A stretch of 64,000 nucleotides of DNA. Source: Ornithinimicrobium sufpigmenti. GTDB taxonomy: Bacteria; Actinomycetota; Actinomycetes; Actinomycetales; Dermatophilaceae. The notes below the pieces were generated by a model, which was not told the DNA's origin, searched no databases, and saw only the letters and a program-made list of their open reading frames with translations. Made by a program: the position numbers and the translations under genes. The stretch's first letter is position 1, and the number at the start of each line of letters is the position of its first letter. The stretch is taken from positions 744,001-808,000 of the forward strand of contig NZ_CP036403.1 in assembly GCF_004322775.1 (NCBI RefSeq), read 5' to 3'. Shown piece by piece: positions 17,810 through 26,790 of the stretch.

Positions 17810-18813
17810 CGGGCGTCCCCCTCGGTCGTGATCTCGGTCGTGCCGCCGGCGACAGGCGTGTCGCCCAGGTTGCGGTTGCGGTGCTGCGGGGAGTCGGTGA
17901 GCTGCAGGAACAGCCGCTCCAGGTCGGTCCGGCGGGGGCTCAGCTCGCTGAGGGCCACCTGGGCCTCCAGTGCGACGCGACCGATCGCGGCCAGGTCACC
18001 GCTCGCGGCCTCCAGCGCGCCCTCACCCTTCTCGGGCAGCGGGCGGGCGGCGATCCCCGCCCGGTCCAGCGCCGCGGCCAGCCGCTGCGGGTCCGCCGAC
18101 CGCACCAGCGCGGCAGGCTCACCGTGCAGCTCGTCCATGGTGCCGCTGCGCACCATCCTGCCGTTGGCGATGATCACGACGTCCTCGACGGTCTGCTCCA
18201 CCTCGGCCAGAAGGTGGGAGCTGATCAGCACCGTCTTGCCCTGGTCGGTCGCCAGGTGTCGCAGGAAGCCCCGCATCCAGCGGATCCCCTCGGGGTCCAG
18301 TCCGTTGCTCGGCTCGTCGAGGAGCAGCACCTGCGGGTCGCCGAGCAGTGCCCCGGCCAGGCCCAGGCGCTGCCGCATCCCCATCGAGTAGCCCCCCGCC
18401 CGCTTGCGTGCGGCCGCCGGGATGCCCACCAGCTCCAGCAGCTCGTCCACCCGCGCGTCCGGGATCCCCTCGGTGGCCGCGAGCGCCCGCAGGTGGTTGC
18501 GGCCGGAGCGGCCGGGGTGAAAGCCGGTCGCCTCGAGGCCGGCCCCGACCGTGCGGATCGGCTGCTCGAGGTCCACGTAGCGCTCGCCGCCGATCAGGGC
18601 CTCCCCGGAGGTCGGCCGGACCAGTCCCAGCAGCATCCGCAGGGTCGTGGTCTTGCCGGCACCGTTGGGCCCGAGGAAGCCGGTGACCCGGCCGGGCTGC
18701 ACATCGAAGGTGAGGTCGTCGACGGCCCGCAGGCTGCCGAAGGTCTTGGTCAGGCCCCGGACGCTGATGCCGAGCCCCTCCCGTGGTCTGTGGTCGGTCC
18801 CCGCTGAGGTCAT
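17806..18813 (-). CDS. ABC transporter ATP-binding protein
   Basis: The ATPase of a DrrA-like exporter, 335 residues from ATG 18813. Walker A is GPNGAGKTTT (residues 48-57), the signature is GGYSMGMRQRLGLAGALLGD, Walker B is VLLLDEPSNGLDPEGIRWMR, and the H-loop is LISSHLLAEVEQ. A C-terminal extension of about 100 residues follows, typical of ABC-2 export ATPases. It overlaps the permease start by 4 bases. Upstream, across about 170 bases, lie the tRNA genes on the same strand. The start is the first ATG in frame with the domain; no strong ribosome site is visible. Confidence 0.9.
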   Translation of the reverse strand: MTSAGTDHRPREGLGISVRGLTKTFGSLRAVDDLTFDVQPGRVTGFLGPNGAGKTTTLRMLLGLVRPTSGEALIGGERYVDLEQPIRTVGAGLEATGFHPGRSGRNHLRALAATEGIPDARVDELLELVGIPAAARKRAGGYSMGMRQRLGLAGALLGDPQVLLLDEPSNGLDPEGIRWMRGFLRHLATDQGKTVLISSHLLAEVEQTVEDVVIIANGRMVRSGTMDELHGEPAALVRSADPQRLAAALDRAGIAARPLPEKGEGALEAASGDLAAIGRVALEAQVALSELSPRRTDLERLFLQLTDSPQHRNRNLGDTPVAGGTTEITTEGDAR

Positions 18814-18959
18814 GGCAGGTAGCCAACCAGGACCGACGGAGCTCCGCATCGGCCGGGTGGGGGAGATCGTCCTCCGTCGCAGGTGGGAGGAGATTCGCTG
18901 GCAGCCGCGGCGGGCTCGCCGACGTGGAGGAAGAGCGTCCCGGGAGGCGAGGGTATGCA

Positions 18960-18980
18960 GCGGGTCATCGGATGACCCGC
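18960..18980 (-). terminator. Palindromic terminator just after tRNA-Sec
   Basis: GCGGGTCATC and GATGACCCGC form a perfect 10-bp stem separated by a single base. It begins 4 bases beyond the CCA end of the tRNA-Sec gene on the minus strand, so it likely ends the tRNA transcript. Confidence 0.65.
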
Positions 18981-18983
18981 AGG

Positions 18984-19079
18984 TGGCGGAGGCGGACAGG
19001 AATCGAACCTGCCAACGACGTCGAACGCCGTTCCGCGGGGTTGAAGCCCGGGGGGCCCACCAGGAACCCAGACGCCTCC
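18984..19079 (-). tRNA. selC: tRNA-Sec (anticodon TCA)
   Basis: A 96-base tRNA with encoded CCA. The anticodon loop is CTTCAAA (anticodon TCA, reading UGA). It has an extended acceptor stem (GGAGGCG pairs with CGCCTCC), a long variable arm (AACGGCGT paired with ACGTCGTT around TCG, 8 bp) and the T arm GCAGG-TTCGATT-CCTGT. These features together are diagnostic of selenocysteine tRNA. Mismatches occur at acceptor position 8 and within the anticodon stem, so folding should be checked. It implies selA, selB, selD and at least one selenoprotein elsewhere in the genome. It is probably co-transcribed after the tRNA-Arg gene 18 bases upstream. Confidence 0.9.
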
Positions 19080-19097
19080 CCGTGCGGTCGTGCTGCG

Positions 19098-19169
19098 CGC
19101 CCCCGGCAGGATTCGAACCTGCGCTCCCGCCTCCGGAGGGCGGTGCTCTATCCCCTGAGCTACGGGGGC
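19098..19169 (-). tRNA. tRNA-Arg (anticodon CCG)
   Basis: A 72-base cloverleaf without encoded CCA: acceptor GCCCCCG/CGGGGGC, D arm GCTC-AGGGGATA-GAGC, anticodon arm CCGCC-CTCCGGA-GGCGG (anticodon CCG, codon CGG), and T arm GCAGG-TTCGAAT-CCTGC. It is divergent from argS, whose product charges it. Confidence 0.95.
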
Positions 19170-19238
19170 AACAGCGAGACTGTAGCAGCCGGATACCGCT
19201 GGCCAAGAATCCGTTCCGGGAGCGGTCACGGCCTTGAC

Positions 19239-19244
19239 TAGACT
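19239..19244 (+). promoter_or_regulatory. -10 box TAGACT of a leaderless argS mRNA
   Basis: TAGACT ends 7 bases before GTG 19252 with no ribosome site between. This argues for GTG 19252 over the upstream in-frame TTG at 19234, which would sit in the promoter itself. Confidence 0.65.
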
Positions 19245-19251
19245 GCGCCGG

Positions 19252-20916
19252 GTGACCCCTGAGCAACTCGCCGCTGCACTGCATACCGTCCTCTCCCAGG
19301 CCGTCGCCGACGGTCACCTCGCCATCGAGGTGCCCGCCGAGCAGGCCCTGCGGGTGGAGCGACCGCGCAGCCGCGAGCACGGTGACTGGGCCACCAACGT
19401 GGCCCTGCAGCTGGCCAAGCCGGCCGGTATGCCGCCGCGCCAGCTGGCCGAGCAGCTCGCCGCCCGCCTGCGCGAGGTGGACGGGGTGGCTGCGGTCGAC
19501 GTGGCCGGCCCTGGCTTCCTCAACATCACCCTCGACGCCGCGAGCGCCGCCGAGCTGGCGCGCTCCATCGTCGAGGCGGGGGAGGCCTTCGGGCGGGGCA
19601 ACGCCGCTGCGGGGGAGCGGATCAACCTGGAGTTCGTCTCCGCCAACCCGACCGGACCGATCCACCTGGGGGGAACCCGGTGGGCCGCGGTCGGCGACGC
19701 CCTGGCCAGGGTGCTCGAGGCGAGCGGGGCCGAGGTCACCCGCGAGTACTACTTCAACGACCACGGCGCCCAGATCGACCGCTTCGCCCGGTCGCTGGTC
19801 GCCTCGGCGCGCGGTGACGCCGCCCCCGAGGACGGGTATGCCGGGGCCTACATCGACGACATCGCCACCGAGGTGCTGCGCCGCCGCCCGGACGCGCTGC
19901 AGCTGCCCGAGGAGGAGGGCCAGGAGGTCTTCCGCGAGGTGGGCGTCAACCTGATGTTCGAGGAGATTCAGGCCTCGCTCGCCGACTTCGGCGTGAACTT
20001 CGACGTCTTCTTCCACGAGAACTCCCTCCACGAGACGGGGGCCGTCCAGCGGGCGGTCGACCGGCTCACCGAGCAGGGTGCGATCTTCGAGCAGGACGGC
20101 GCACTGTGGCTGCGGACCACCGCCCACGGTGATGACAAGGACCGGGTCGTCATCAAGAGCGACGGCCATCCCGCCTACATCTCCGGCGACCTCGCCTACT
20201 ACCTCGACAAGCGCGAGCGCGGCTTCGACCGCTGCATCATCATGCTCGGAGCCGACCACCACGGCTACGTGCAGCGGATGATGGCGATGTGCGCCGCCTT
20301 CGGTGACGAGCCGGGGGTCAACCTGGAGATCCTCATCGGCCAGATGGTCAACCTGGTCAAGGACGGCCGCCCCGTCCGGATGTCCAAGCGGGCGGGCACG
20401 GTCGTGGTCCTGGAGGACCTCGTGGACGCGGTCGGCGTCGACGCCGCCCGCTACGCCCTGACCCGCAGCTCGACCGACTCCCAGATCGACATCGACCTGG
20501 ACCTGCTGGCCAGCCGCACCAACGAGAACCCGGTGTTCTACGTCCAGTACGCCCACGCACGCACCTCCAACGTCGCGCGCCTGGCGAACGAGGACGGGGT
20601 GCACCGCCAGGACGGTTTCGACCCGGGTCTGCTCACCCACCCGACGGAGGCGGTGCTGCTGGCCATCCTCGGCGACTTCCCCCGCGTCGTGGCCCAGGCC
20701 GCCCAGCTGCGCGAGCCGCACCGGATCGCCCGCTACCTCGAGGACCTCGCCGGCCGGTTCCACAAGTGGTACGACGAGTGCCGGGTGCGCCCGACCTCCG
20801 CCGAGGAGGAGGTCACCGACCTGCACCGCTCCCGGCTCTGGCTCAACGACGCCACCCGTCAGGTCCTCGCCAACGGGCTGTACCTGCTCGGCGTCTCCGC
20901 CCCCGAGCGGATGTGA
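19252..20916 (+). CDS. argS: Arginyl-tRNA synthetase
   Basis: A class I aminoacyl-tRNA synthetase that charges tRNA-Arg. The N-terminal tRNA-binding domain is followed by the HIGH-like motif in [18 protein letters not shown]. The KMSKS-like sequence is [18 protein letters not shown], and the C-terminal anticodon domain has [14 protein letters not shown]. Length is 554 residues from GTG 19252, close to the family norm of about 550. It overlaps hom by 4 bases (GTGA). In many actinobacteria lysA separates argS and hom; it is absent here. The adjacent divergent tRNA-Arg gene is a natural partner. Confidence 0.95.
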   Translation: MTPEQLAAALHTVLSQAVADGHLAIEVPAEQALRVERPRSREHGDWATNVALQLAKPAGMPPRQLAEQLAARLREVDGVAAVDVAGPGFLNITLDAASAAELARSIVEAGEAFGRGNAAAGERINLEFVSANPTGPIHLGGTRWAAVGDALARVLEASGAEVTREYYFNDHGAQIDRFARSLVASARGDAAPEDGYAGAYIDDIATEVLRRRPDALQLPEEEGQEVFREVGVNLMFEEIQASLADFGVNFDVFFHENSLHETGAVQRAVDRLTEQGAIFEQDGALWLRTTAHGDDKDRVVIKSDGHPAYISGDLAYYLDKRERGFDRCIIMLGADHHGYVQRMMAMCAAFGDEPGVNLEILIGQMVNLVKDGRPVRMSKRAGTVVVLEDLVDAVGVDAARYALTRSSTDSQIDIDLDLLASRTNENPVFYVQYAHARTSNVARLANEDGVHRQDGFDPGLLTHPTEAVLLAILGDFPRVVAQAAQLREPHRIARYLEDLAGRFHKWYDECRVRPTSAEEEVTDLHRSRLWLNDATRQVLANGLYLLGVSAPERM

Positions 20917-21884
20917 GTGCCGTGCCGTCTCCTGTGCGCGTCGCCCTTCTCGGTTGCGGCACCGTCGGATCGGCGGTGGCCCGTCGTCTGCAGGACCGGG
21001 GGGAGCGGTATGCCGACCTGCTCGGCCGACCCCTGGAGCTGGTGGGTGTCGCGGTCCGCGACTCCTCGGCTCCCAGGGAGGGTGTCGACCCGGCGCTGCT
21101 CACCACCGACGCCGAGTCCCTGGTGGGGCGGGCGGACGTCGTGGTGGAGGTGATGGGTGGGATCGAGCCGGCTCGCTCGCTCATCGAGCAGGCCCTGCGG
21201 GGCGGGGCGCAGGTGGTGACCGCCAACAAGCAGCTGGTGGCGCAGCAGGGGGAGGAGCTGCACGCCGTCGCCGACCAGCACGAGGTCGGCCTCGACTACG
21301 AGGCGGCCGTGATGGCCGCCGTCCCCGTGCTGGCGGTGCTGCGCGACTCGCTCGCCGGGGACGAGGTCACCTCGGTGCGGGGGGTGGTCAACGGATCGAC
21401 GAACTACGTCCTGGACCTGGTGGCCCGTGAGGGTGTGCCGTTTGCCGAGGCGGTGCGGCAGGCCGGGGAGCTGGGTTATCTGGAGGCCGACCCCACGGAG
21501 GACCTGGAGGGCCTCGATGCGGCCGCCAAGGCGGTCATCCTGGCCCGCACCGCCTTCGGCGTCCGGGTGGGCCTGGGCGAGGTCGACCGGATCGGGATCA
21601 CCGGGCTGACCGACGACGACTTCGCGCATGCCGCGCAGAGGGGCAGTGTGATCAAGCTCGTGGCCTCTGCCCGCCCCGCCGGTGACGGCGTCTCGGTGTC
21701 GGTACGGCCAGAGGTGCTCCCGGCGCACGACCCGTTGGCCGCGGTCCAGGGCGGGACGAACATCGTCGTCATCGAGGCCGTGTCGGCGGGGGAGCTGCGC
21801 CTGCAGGGCGCGGGCGCCGGAGGTGACGAAACCGCCTCCGCGGTGCTGGGCGACATCGTGCGGGCGGCCCGGCGGGTCCGGTAG
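20913..21884 (+). CDS. hom: Homoserine dehydrogenase, short form without ACT domain
   Basis: It reduces aspartate semialdehyde to homoserine for threonine and methionine. The NAD(P) loop is [17 protein letters not shown]. The catalytic part has [31 protein letters not shown] and the [20 protein letters not shown] motif with catalytic acidic residues and Lys. It stops at residue 323 ([11 protein letters not shown]), where usual actinobacterial enzymes continue for about 100 more residues with a regulatory ACT domain. Feedback inhibition by threonine is therefore doubtful. The GTG at 20913 overlaps the argS stop. thrC and thrB, usual downstream neighbours, are missing. Confidence 0.9.
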   Translation: MSAVPSPVRVALLGCGTVGSAVARRLQDRGERYADLLGRPLELVGVAVRDSSAPREGVDPALLTTDAESLVGRADVVVEVMGGIEPARSLIEQALRGGAQVVTANKQLVAQQGEELHAVADQHEVGLDYEAAVMAAVPVLAVLRDSLAGDEVTSVRGVVNGSTNYVLDLVAREGVPFAEAVRQAGELGYLEADPTEDLEGLDAAAKAVILARTAFGVRVGLGEVDRIGITGLTDDDFAHAAQRGSVIKLVASARPAGDGVSVSVRPEVLPAHDPLAAVQGGTNIVVIEAVSAGELRLQGAGAGGDETASAVLGDIVRAARRVR

Positions 21885-22136
21885 GGAGCACTACCGCCCG
21901 CGTGTTATGTTGGGGTCGCTCCAGGAGCAGGGTGGGAGTTCCCTCCGCACGCTGGGGCATCCTCGGTGCGGGCCTCAGTCACCGGTGACAGCCGTCGCTG
22001 GCTGACCTGGACCCGAGACACTCGGCCCGCGCCCACCCCTTGCAGCCCTGCCACCCGTTACGGACAGGACTGACCCACACCTGAGACCCCAGGCACGGCG
22101 AGGACCTCGCCGGGGCCGAGGGGGAAGGACATCTAC
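21879..22136 (+). promoter_or_regulatory. rho leader region with hairpin and promoter
   Basis: This 252-base intergenic region begins with a hairpin (CGGTAG/CTACCG, 21879-21896) that includes the hom stop codon. A -10-like TATGTT at 21906-21911 follows, implying a leader of about 220 bases before rho. Long leaders are common for rho, which often autoregulates by terminating in its own leader. A GGGGGAAGGA ribosome site lies just before the GTG. No recognised riboswitch is seen. Confidence 0.45.
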
Positions 22137-24299
22137 GTGACCGAGACCACTGACGCCGTGCCCACCCGGACCGGTTCGCTCAGCACCCTTCGGCTGGCCG
22201 AGCTGCAGCAGCTGGCCAGCAGCATGGGCATCACCGTGAACGCCAAGATGCGCAAGGCCGACCTGGTGTCCGCCATCCGGGAGGAGCGCGGTGCGCGCCC
22301 CGCCGGCCGTTCCGCCGCTCCTGAGCAGGAGACCGCCCCGCAGGAGGGGCGCGAGCCGGCCCGGCGCGAGCAGCCGAGTGCCGAGCGCGTGAAGAACGAC
22401 CGGGACACTGAGCAGCGGAGCGGCCAGGACGCCCGGGGGCAGGCCCGTGACCAGGCGCCGAAGCAGGCGGAGGGTTCCTCCGTGGCCCAGGACGCCGAGC
22501 CCAGCAGCACGGTTTCCGACCCCGCGGACAGCCTCGAGGCGGCCCTGGACCGGGCGCAGGCGCAGCGGGACGCGAGCCAGGGTGGTTCCCGGACCCGCCG
22601 CAGCCGTCGTGCCGGCTCCAGCGCAGGCGCCCCCCGGGCAGCCGAGTCCGCCCAGGGCCGGGACCAGCAGCAGGACCGCACCGAGCAGCAGGCCTCCGCC
22701 CCGCAGCAGGACCGCGAGGAGGCGTCGGACCGTGGGCCTGCGCGCGGCCAGCAGGACCGCGATGTCCAGCAGAGCCGCGACGGCCAGCAGGACCGCGATG
22801 GTCAGCAGCAGCGCGAGGGCCGGCAGAGCCGCGACGGCCAGCAGGACCGCGACGGTCAGCAGGACCGTGAGGGTCAGCAGCAGCGCGAGGGCCGGCAGAG
22901 TCGCGACGGCCAGCAGAGCCGCGACGGGCAGCAGGACAGCGATGGTCAGCAGCGCGACGATCAGCAGCAGGACGACATGGACGGCGACGACGACGGTCGT
23001 CGCGGCCGGCGGCGCAGCCGTAACCGCAACCGTGACCGCAAGCGTGGGCGCGTCCCGGGCGGCCCGGCGGCACCCGGAGGCCAGCAGGACGACCAGGAGG
23101 GCTACTCCGAGGAGGACGTGCTGGTCCCGGTCGGCGGCATCCTGGACCTGCTCGACAACTACGCCTTCATCCGGACCACGGGATACCTGCCCGGACCGAC
23201 CGACGTCTACGTGCCGATGGGCATGGTCAAACGGCACGGGCTGCGCAAGGGCGACGCGGTCCAGGGCGCGATCAAGGCGCCCCAGGACGGCAGCGAGATC
23301 GGCCAGCACACCGTGCCCTCGACGAGCAACAAGCGCGACCGAGGCAAGTTCAGCGCGCTGGTGCGCCTGGACAAGGTGAACGGCCAGGAGCCGGACAGCG
23401 CCCGTCGCCGCCCGGACTTCGCCAGCCTGACCCCGCTCTACCCGCAGCAGCGCCTGCGCCTGGAGACCGAGCAGAAGAACCTCACCACCCGGGTCATCGA
23501 CCTGGTGGCGCCGATCGGCAAGGGTCAGCGTGGCCTCATCGTCTCCCCGCCCAAGGCCGGCAAGACGATGGTGCTGCAGGCGATCGCCAACGCGATCACC
23601 ACCAACAACCCCGAGGTCCACCTGATGATCGTCCTGGTGGACGAGCGTCCGGAGGAGGTCACCGACTTCCAGCGCAGCGTCAAGGGCGAGGTCATCTCCT
23701 CCACCTTCGACCGGCCGGCCAGCGACCACACCCTGGTCTCCGAGCTGGCCATCGAGCGGGCCAAGCGCCTGGTCGAGCTCGGCCAGGACGTCGTGGTGCT
23801 GCTGGACGGCATCACCCGCCTGGGCCGCGCCTACAACCTGGCTGCTCCCGCGTCGGGCCGGATCCTCTCCGGTGGTGTGGACTCCGCCGCGCTCTACCCG
23901 CCCAAGAAGTTCTTCGGCGCCGCCCGCAACATCGAGAACGGCGGCTCGCTGACGATCCTCGCGACGGCGCTGGTCGAGACCGGCTCCAAGATGGACGAGG
24001 TGATCTTCGAGGAGTTCAAGGGCACCGGCAACATGGAGCTGCGGCTCTCCCGCCAGCTGGCCGACCGCCGCACCTTCCCGGCCGTCGACGTCAACGGGTC
24101 CGGCACCCGCCGCGAGGAGATCCTCATGGGCGGCGACGAGCTGAAGATCATGTGGAAGCTGCGCCGGGTGCTCTCCGCCCTCGACCAGCAGCAGGGAATC
24201 GAACTGCTCATCGACCGGTTGAAGAAGACCAAGCACAACTACGAGTTCCTCACCCAGGTCCAGCAGACCAGCTCGACCCGGCTGGACGACGAGGACTGA
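22137..24299 (+). CDS. rho: Transcription termination factor Rho with repetitive N-terminal insertion
   Basis: A hexameric RNA-dependent ATPase that ends transcription. Order: N-terminal helical segment with SAP-like [20 protein letters not shown] (residues about 17-36); a long disordered insert of roughly 270 residues rich in Gln, Arg, Asp and Gly; an RNA-binding cold-shock-like domain ([20 protein letters not shown]); then the ATPase with Walker [16 protein letters not shown] and [19 protein letters not shown]. At 720 residues it is about 300 longer than E. coli Rho. Actinobacterial Rho proteins often have such inserts; the near-perfect six-residue repeats here are extreme. Confidence 0.95.
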   Translation: MTETTDAVPTRTGSLSTLRLAELQQLASSMGITVNAKMRKADLVSAIREERGARPAGRSAAPEQETAPQEGREPARREQPSAERVKNDRDTEQRSGQDARGQARDQAPKQAEGSSVAQDAEPSSTVSDPADSLEAALDRAQAQRDASQGGSRTRRSRRAGSSAGAPRAAESAQGRDQQQDRTEQQASAPQQDREEASDRGPARGQQDRDVQQSRDGQQDRDGQQQREGRQSRDGQQDRDGQQDREGQQQREGRQSRDGQQSRDGQQDSDGQQRDDQQQDDMDGDDDGRRGRRRSRNRNRDRKRGRVPGGPAAPGGQQDDQEGYSEEDVLVPVGGILDLLDNYAFIRTTGYLPGPTDVYVPMGMVKRHGLRKGDAVQGAIKAPQDGSEIGQHTVPSTSNKRDRGKFSALVRLDKVNGQEPDSARRRPDFASLTPLYPQQRLRLETEQKNLTTRVIDLVAPIGKGQRGLIVSPPKAGKTMVLQAIANAITTNNPEVHLMIVLVDERPEEVTDFQRSVKGEVISSTFDRPASDHTLVSELAIERAKRLVELGQDVVVLLDGITRLGRAYNLAAPASGRILSGGVDSAALYPPKKFFGAARNIENGGSLTILATALVETGSKMDEVIFEEFKGTGNMELRLSRQLADRRTFPAVDVNGSGTRREEILMGGDELKIMWKLRRVLSALDQQQGIELLIDRLKKTKHNYEFLTQVQQTSSTRLDDED
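22755..22965 (+). repeat. 18-bp intragenic repeats in rho (six-residue units)
   Basis: About eleven units encode variants of [18 protein letters not shown] and QREGRQ. A higher-order unit [18 protein letters not shown] appears twice. The DNA unit is 18 bp and all changes keep frame. The repeats give a charged, Gln-rich, low-complexity stretch probably involved in RNA binding or assembly. Confidence 0.9.
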
Positions 24300-24303
24300 C
24301 ACG

Positions 24304-24326
24304 CTCGGGGGGCTCCGCCCCCCGAG
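24304..24326 (+). terminator. GC-rich hairpin after rho
   Basis: Arms CTCGGGGGGC and GCCCCCCGAG pair over 10 bp around TCC, directly after the rho stop. The flanks TGACACG and GAGTACCCCC match the cassette after the sugar-transferase gene at 8945-8976. Confidence 0.65.
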
Positions 24327-24379
24327 TACCCCCCGACGTCACTCACGCTCGGAGGTTCGGACCGCACTCCATAAGACGG

Positions 24380-24385
24380 TAGAAT
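24380..24385 (+). promoter_or_regulatory. Candidate -10 box for rpmE
   Basis: TAGAAT lies about 80 bases before rpmE. GACGG (24375-24379) and CCGTC (24389-24393) flank the box as a 5-bp inverted repeat, possibly an operator, though this short repeat may be chance. Confidence 0.5.
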
Positions 24386-24464
24386 AATCCGTCGGCCCAC
24401 CGGTTCACGCCCCCGCAGCCGCGGACGGCGACCCGGGGAGAACGCCATCTTGCGAGGAGAGAGC

Positions 24465-24680
24465 ATGAAGAAGGACATCCACCCGGAGTACGCCGAGACC
24501 CAGGTCACCTGCACCTGTGGCGCGACGTTCACCACCCGGAGCACCTCCGCGTCCGGCCGCATCAGCGCCGACGTCTGCTCCAACTGCCACCCGTTCTACA
24601 CGGGCAAGCAGAAGATCCTGGACACCGGTGGCCGCGTGGCTCGCTTCCAGGAGCGCTACGGCAAGAAGGCCGCCAAGTAG
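24465..24680 (+). CDS. rpmE: 50S ribosomal protein L31, zinc-binding type
   Basis: A 71-residue large-subunit protein starting [13 protein letters not shown]. Cys16, Cys18, Cys38 and Cys41 (CTC and CSNC) mark the zinc-holding form, as opposed to the Cys-lacking form made under zinc limitation. The ATG at 24465 follows a GAGGAGAGAG ribosome site; the in-frame TTG at 24450 overlaps that site and is rejected. The rho-rpmE-prfA order is typical of actinobacteria. Confidence 0.97.
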   Translation: MKKDIHPEYAETQVTCTCGATFTTRSTSASGRISADVCSNCHPFYTGKQKILDTGGRVARFQERYGKKAAK

Positions 24681-24688
24681 GACCCCTG

Positions 24689-24723
24689 ACGCCGGTTCCG
24701 CGAGCTGCTCGCGGGACCGGCGT
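24689..24723 (+). terminator. Strong hairpin terminator after rpmE
   Basis: Arms ACGCCGGTTCCGCGAG and CTCGCGGGACCGGCGT pair over 16 bp with one G-T wobble around CTG, 8 bases after the rpmE stop. No T-run follows. Confidence 0.75.
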
Positions 24724-24737
24724 TCGCCTTCCCCGGC

Positions 24738-24798
24738 GCAGACCGTGTCCCCGGTCGGCGCAGACCGTGTCCCCGGACGACGCAGACCGTGTCCCCGG
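24738..24798. repeat. Three 22-bp direct repeats upstream of prfA
   Basis: The core GCAGACCGTGTCCCCGG occurs at 24738, 24760 and 24782 with an exact 22-base period. The array ends about 20 bases before the prfA start. Two-turn spacing fits a protein-binding array or a slipped-strand duplication. A sister array with the same period is at 59044. Confidence 0.9.
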
Positions 24799-24817
24799 TC
24801 AGTGAGAGATGAGAGGT

Positions 24818-25918
24818 ATGGCAGTGGCCGCGAACCAGGCCTTCGACTCGGCCCTGCCATTGCTGGCCGAGCACGCCGACATCGAGCGGCAGCTCTCCGA
24901 CCCCGCCGTGCACGGTGATCCCGGGGCCCTGAAGAGGCTGAACAAGAGGTATGCCGCGCTCGGTCCGACGGTGAGCGCCTACCGCGCCTGGGAGCGCGCC
25001 GCCGAGGACCTCGGGGCGGCCCGGGAGCTCGCCGCCGAGGACGCCTCCTTCGCCGAGGAGCTGCCTGCGCTGGAGGCTGCCGAGGCGAAGGCTGCCGAGC
25101 ACCTGCGCCACCAGCTGGTCCCGCGGGACCCCGACGACGACCGCGACGTCATCCTGGAGGTCAAGGCCGGCGAGGGTGGTGAGGAGTCGGCCCTGTTCGC
25201 CGGTGACCTGCTGCGGATGTACCTGCGTTACGCCGAGCGCCGCGGCTGGCGTACCGAGCTGCTCGACACCACGCCGTCCGACCTGGGTGGTTACAAGGAC
25301 GCGCGGCTCTCCATCAGCGCCATCGGCACCCCGACGCCGGGCGAGGCGCCGTGGGCGCGGCTGAAGTACGAGGGCGGCGTGCACCGGGTGCAGCGCGTCC
25401 CGGTCACGGAGAGCCAGGGCCGGATCCACACCTCCGCGGCGGGCGTGCTGGTGATGCCCGACATCGACGACCCGGCCGAGGTGGCGCTGGACCCGAACGA
25501 CCTCAAGATCGACGTCTTCCGCTCCTCCGGCCCGGGCGGCCAGTCGGTGAACACCACCGACTCTGCGGTCCGGATCACCCACCTGCCCACCGGTGTGGTC
25601 GTCTCCTGCCAGAACGAGAAGTCGCAGCTGCAGAACAAGGAGTCGGCCCTGCGCGTGCTGCGGGCCCGGCTGCACCAGATGGCGGTGGACGAGGCCCAGG
25701 CGGCGGCGAGCGAGCAGCGGCGCAGCCAGGTCCGCACGGTGGACCGCAGCGAACGGATCCGGACCTACAACTTCCCCGAGAACCGCATCGCCGACCACCG
25801 CACCGGCTTCAAGGCCTACAACCTGGACCAGGTCCTGGACGGCGACCTCGACCCCGTCCTGCAGTCGGCGGTCGACGCCGACAAGCAGGCCCGCCTCGCG
25901 GCGGCAGGGGAGCGGTGA
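24818..25918 (+). CDS. prfA: Peptide chain release factor 1
   Basis: RF1 ends translation at UAA and UAG. The codon-recognition PxT motif is seen in [18 protein letters not shown]. The GGQ motif in [20 protein letters not shown] (GGQ about residues 240-242) triggers peptide release. Length is 366 residues from ATG 24818; an in-frame ATG at 24809 is an equal candidate. The stop overlaps the prmC start (GTGA). Context with prmC, which methylates the GGQ glutamine, is conserved. Confidence 0.95.
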   Translation: MAVAANQAFDSALPLLAEHADIERQLSDPAVHGDPGALKRLNKRYAALGPTVSAYRAWERAAEDLGAARELAAEDASFAEELPALEAAEAKAAEHLRHQLVPRDPDDDRDVILEVKAGEGGEESALFAGDLLRMYLRYAERRGWRTELLDTTPSDLGGYKDARLSISAIGTPTPGEAPWARLKYEGGVHRVQRVPVTESQGRIHTSAAGVLVMPDIDDPAEVALDPNDLKIDVFRSSGPGGQSVNTTDSAVRITHLPTGVVVSCQNEKSQLQNKESALRVLRARLHQMAVDEAQAAASEQRRSQVRTVDRSERIRTYNFPENRIADHRTGFKAYNLDQVLDGDLDPVLQSAVDADKQARLAAAGER

Positions 25919-26790
25919 GGGCCGGCACGAGCGCCGACATCGACCGCGCCGTCCGGTGGGGCATCGTCGAGCTGACGCGGGCCGGGGTGCCCAGCCCCGC
26001 GGTCGATGCCGAGCAGCTGCTCGCGCACGCCACCGGCCGCGACGTGGGCGAGCTGAGGCGGGAGCGGCTGCTGGGCCGCGACCTCGACCAGGCGACGTTG
26101 ACGGCATACCGGGCGCTGGTGGAGCGCCGCTCCGCCCGGGTGCCGCTGCAGCACCTCACCGGGACGGCGCACTTCGCCGGCCTCGACCTGAGCGTCGGGC
26201 CCGGGGTCTTCGTCCCACGCCCGGAGACCGAGACGCTGCTCACCCTGGCCCTCGCCGACCTCGAGGGGCTGGCGCGACCCGTCGTGCTCGACCTGTGCAC
26301 CGGCTCCGGGGCGGTCGCGCTGGCCCTGGCGGCGGCCAGGTCGGACGCGCGGGTGGGCGCCGTCGAGCTCTCGCCGCAGGCGCACCGGTATGCGGCTACC
26401 AACCTCGCCGGGCACCCCGCCGGGCGGTCGGTGGACCTGCGCCTCGGCCGCGCGGAGGAGGCCTTCCCCGAGCTGCTCGCGAGTGTCGACGTCATCACCT
26501 GCAACCCGCCGTACATCCCGCCGGACGCCGAGCCGGTGGACCCGGAGGTGCGCGAGCACGACCCGGAGCTGGCGCTCTACGGCGGCGGGGCGGACGGGTT
26601 GGAGGTGCCCCGGCAGATCGCCGGCTGGGCGCTGCGGCTCCTGCGCCCGGGCGGGGTGCTGCTGATGGAGCACGCGGACGCGCAGGGGGAGAGCCTGCCG
26701 GCGGCGCTGAGCCAGCTCGGCTTCGCGGAGGTCGCCGACCATCCCGACCTGGGGGGCCGACCACGGGTGAGCCGAGGCGCCCGCCCCTAG
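25915..26790 (+). CDS. prmC: Release factor glutamine methyltransferase
   Basis: It methylates the Gln of the GGQ motif in release factors using S-adenosylmethionine. It has the SAM-binding motif [16 protein letters not shown] and the catalytic NPPY at residues about 197-200 ([20 protein letters not shown]). The N-terminal five-helix substrate domain includes [19 protein letters not shown]. Length is 291 residues from a GTG overlapping the prfA stop, so the two are translationally coupled. It converges on the acyltransferase gene with a 4-base stop overlap. Confidence 0.95.
   Translation: MRAGTSADIDRAVRWGIVELTRAGVPSPAVDAEQLLAHATGRDVGELRRERLLGRDLDQATLTAYRALVERRSARVPLQHLTGTAHFAGLDLSVGPGVFVPRPETETLLTLALADLEGLARPVVLDLCTGSGAVALALAAARSDARVGAVELSPQAHRYAATNLAGHPAGRSVDLRLGRAEEAFPELLASVDVITCNPPYIPPDAEPVDPEVREHDPELALYGGGADGLEVPRQIAGWALRLLRPGGVLLMEHADAQGESLPAALSQLGFAEVADHPDLGGRPRVSRGARP

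Noticed and set aside
19234..19251. TTG at 19234 as the argS start
   Set aside because: It lies in the promoter (overlapping the -10 box TAGACT); GTG 19252 gives the usual protein length.
20913..21884. Selenocysteine UGA or frameshift explaining the short homoserine dehydrogenase
   Set aside because: The gene ends in TAG, and no ACT-like sequence is seen in any frame before rho.
21975..24302. A minus-strand open frame of 775 codons opposite rho
   Set aside because: Low-complexity shadow of the rho codon pattern; no domain, start signal or ribosome site.
24375..24393. Zinc-regulator (Zur) site around the rpmE -10 box
   Set aside because: The inverted repeat is only 5 bp and lacks a Zur-like core; also this rpmE encodes the zinc-holding form, which is usually not Zur-repressed.
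24738..24798. CRISPR array (three direct repeats)
   Set aside because: Units are 22 bp with almost no spacer (5 bases), there are no cas genes, and copy number is three.
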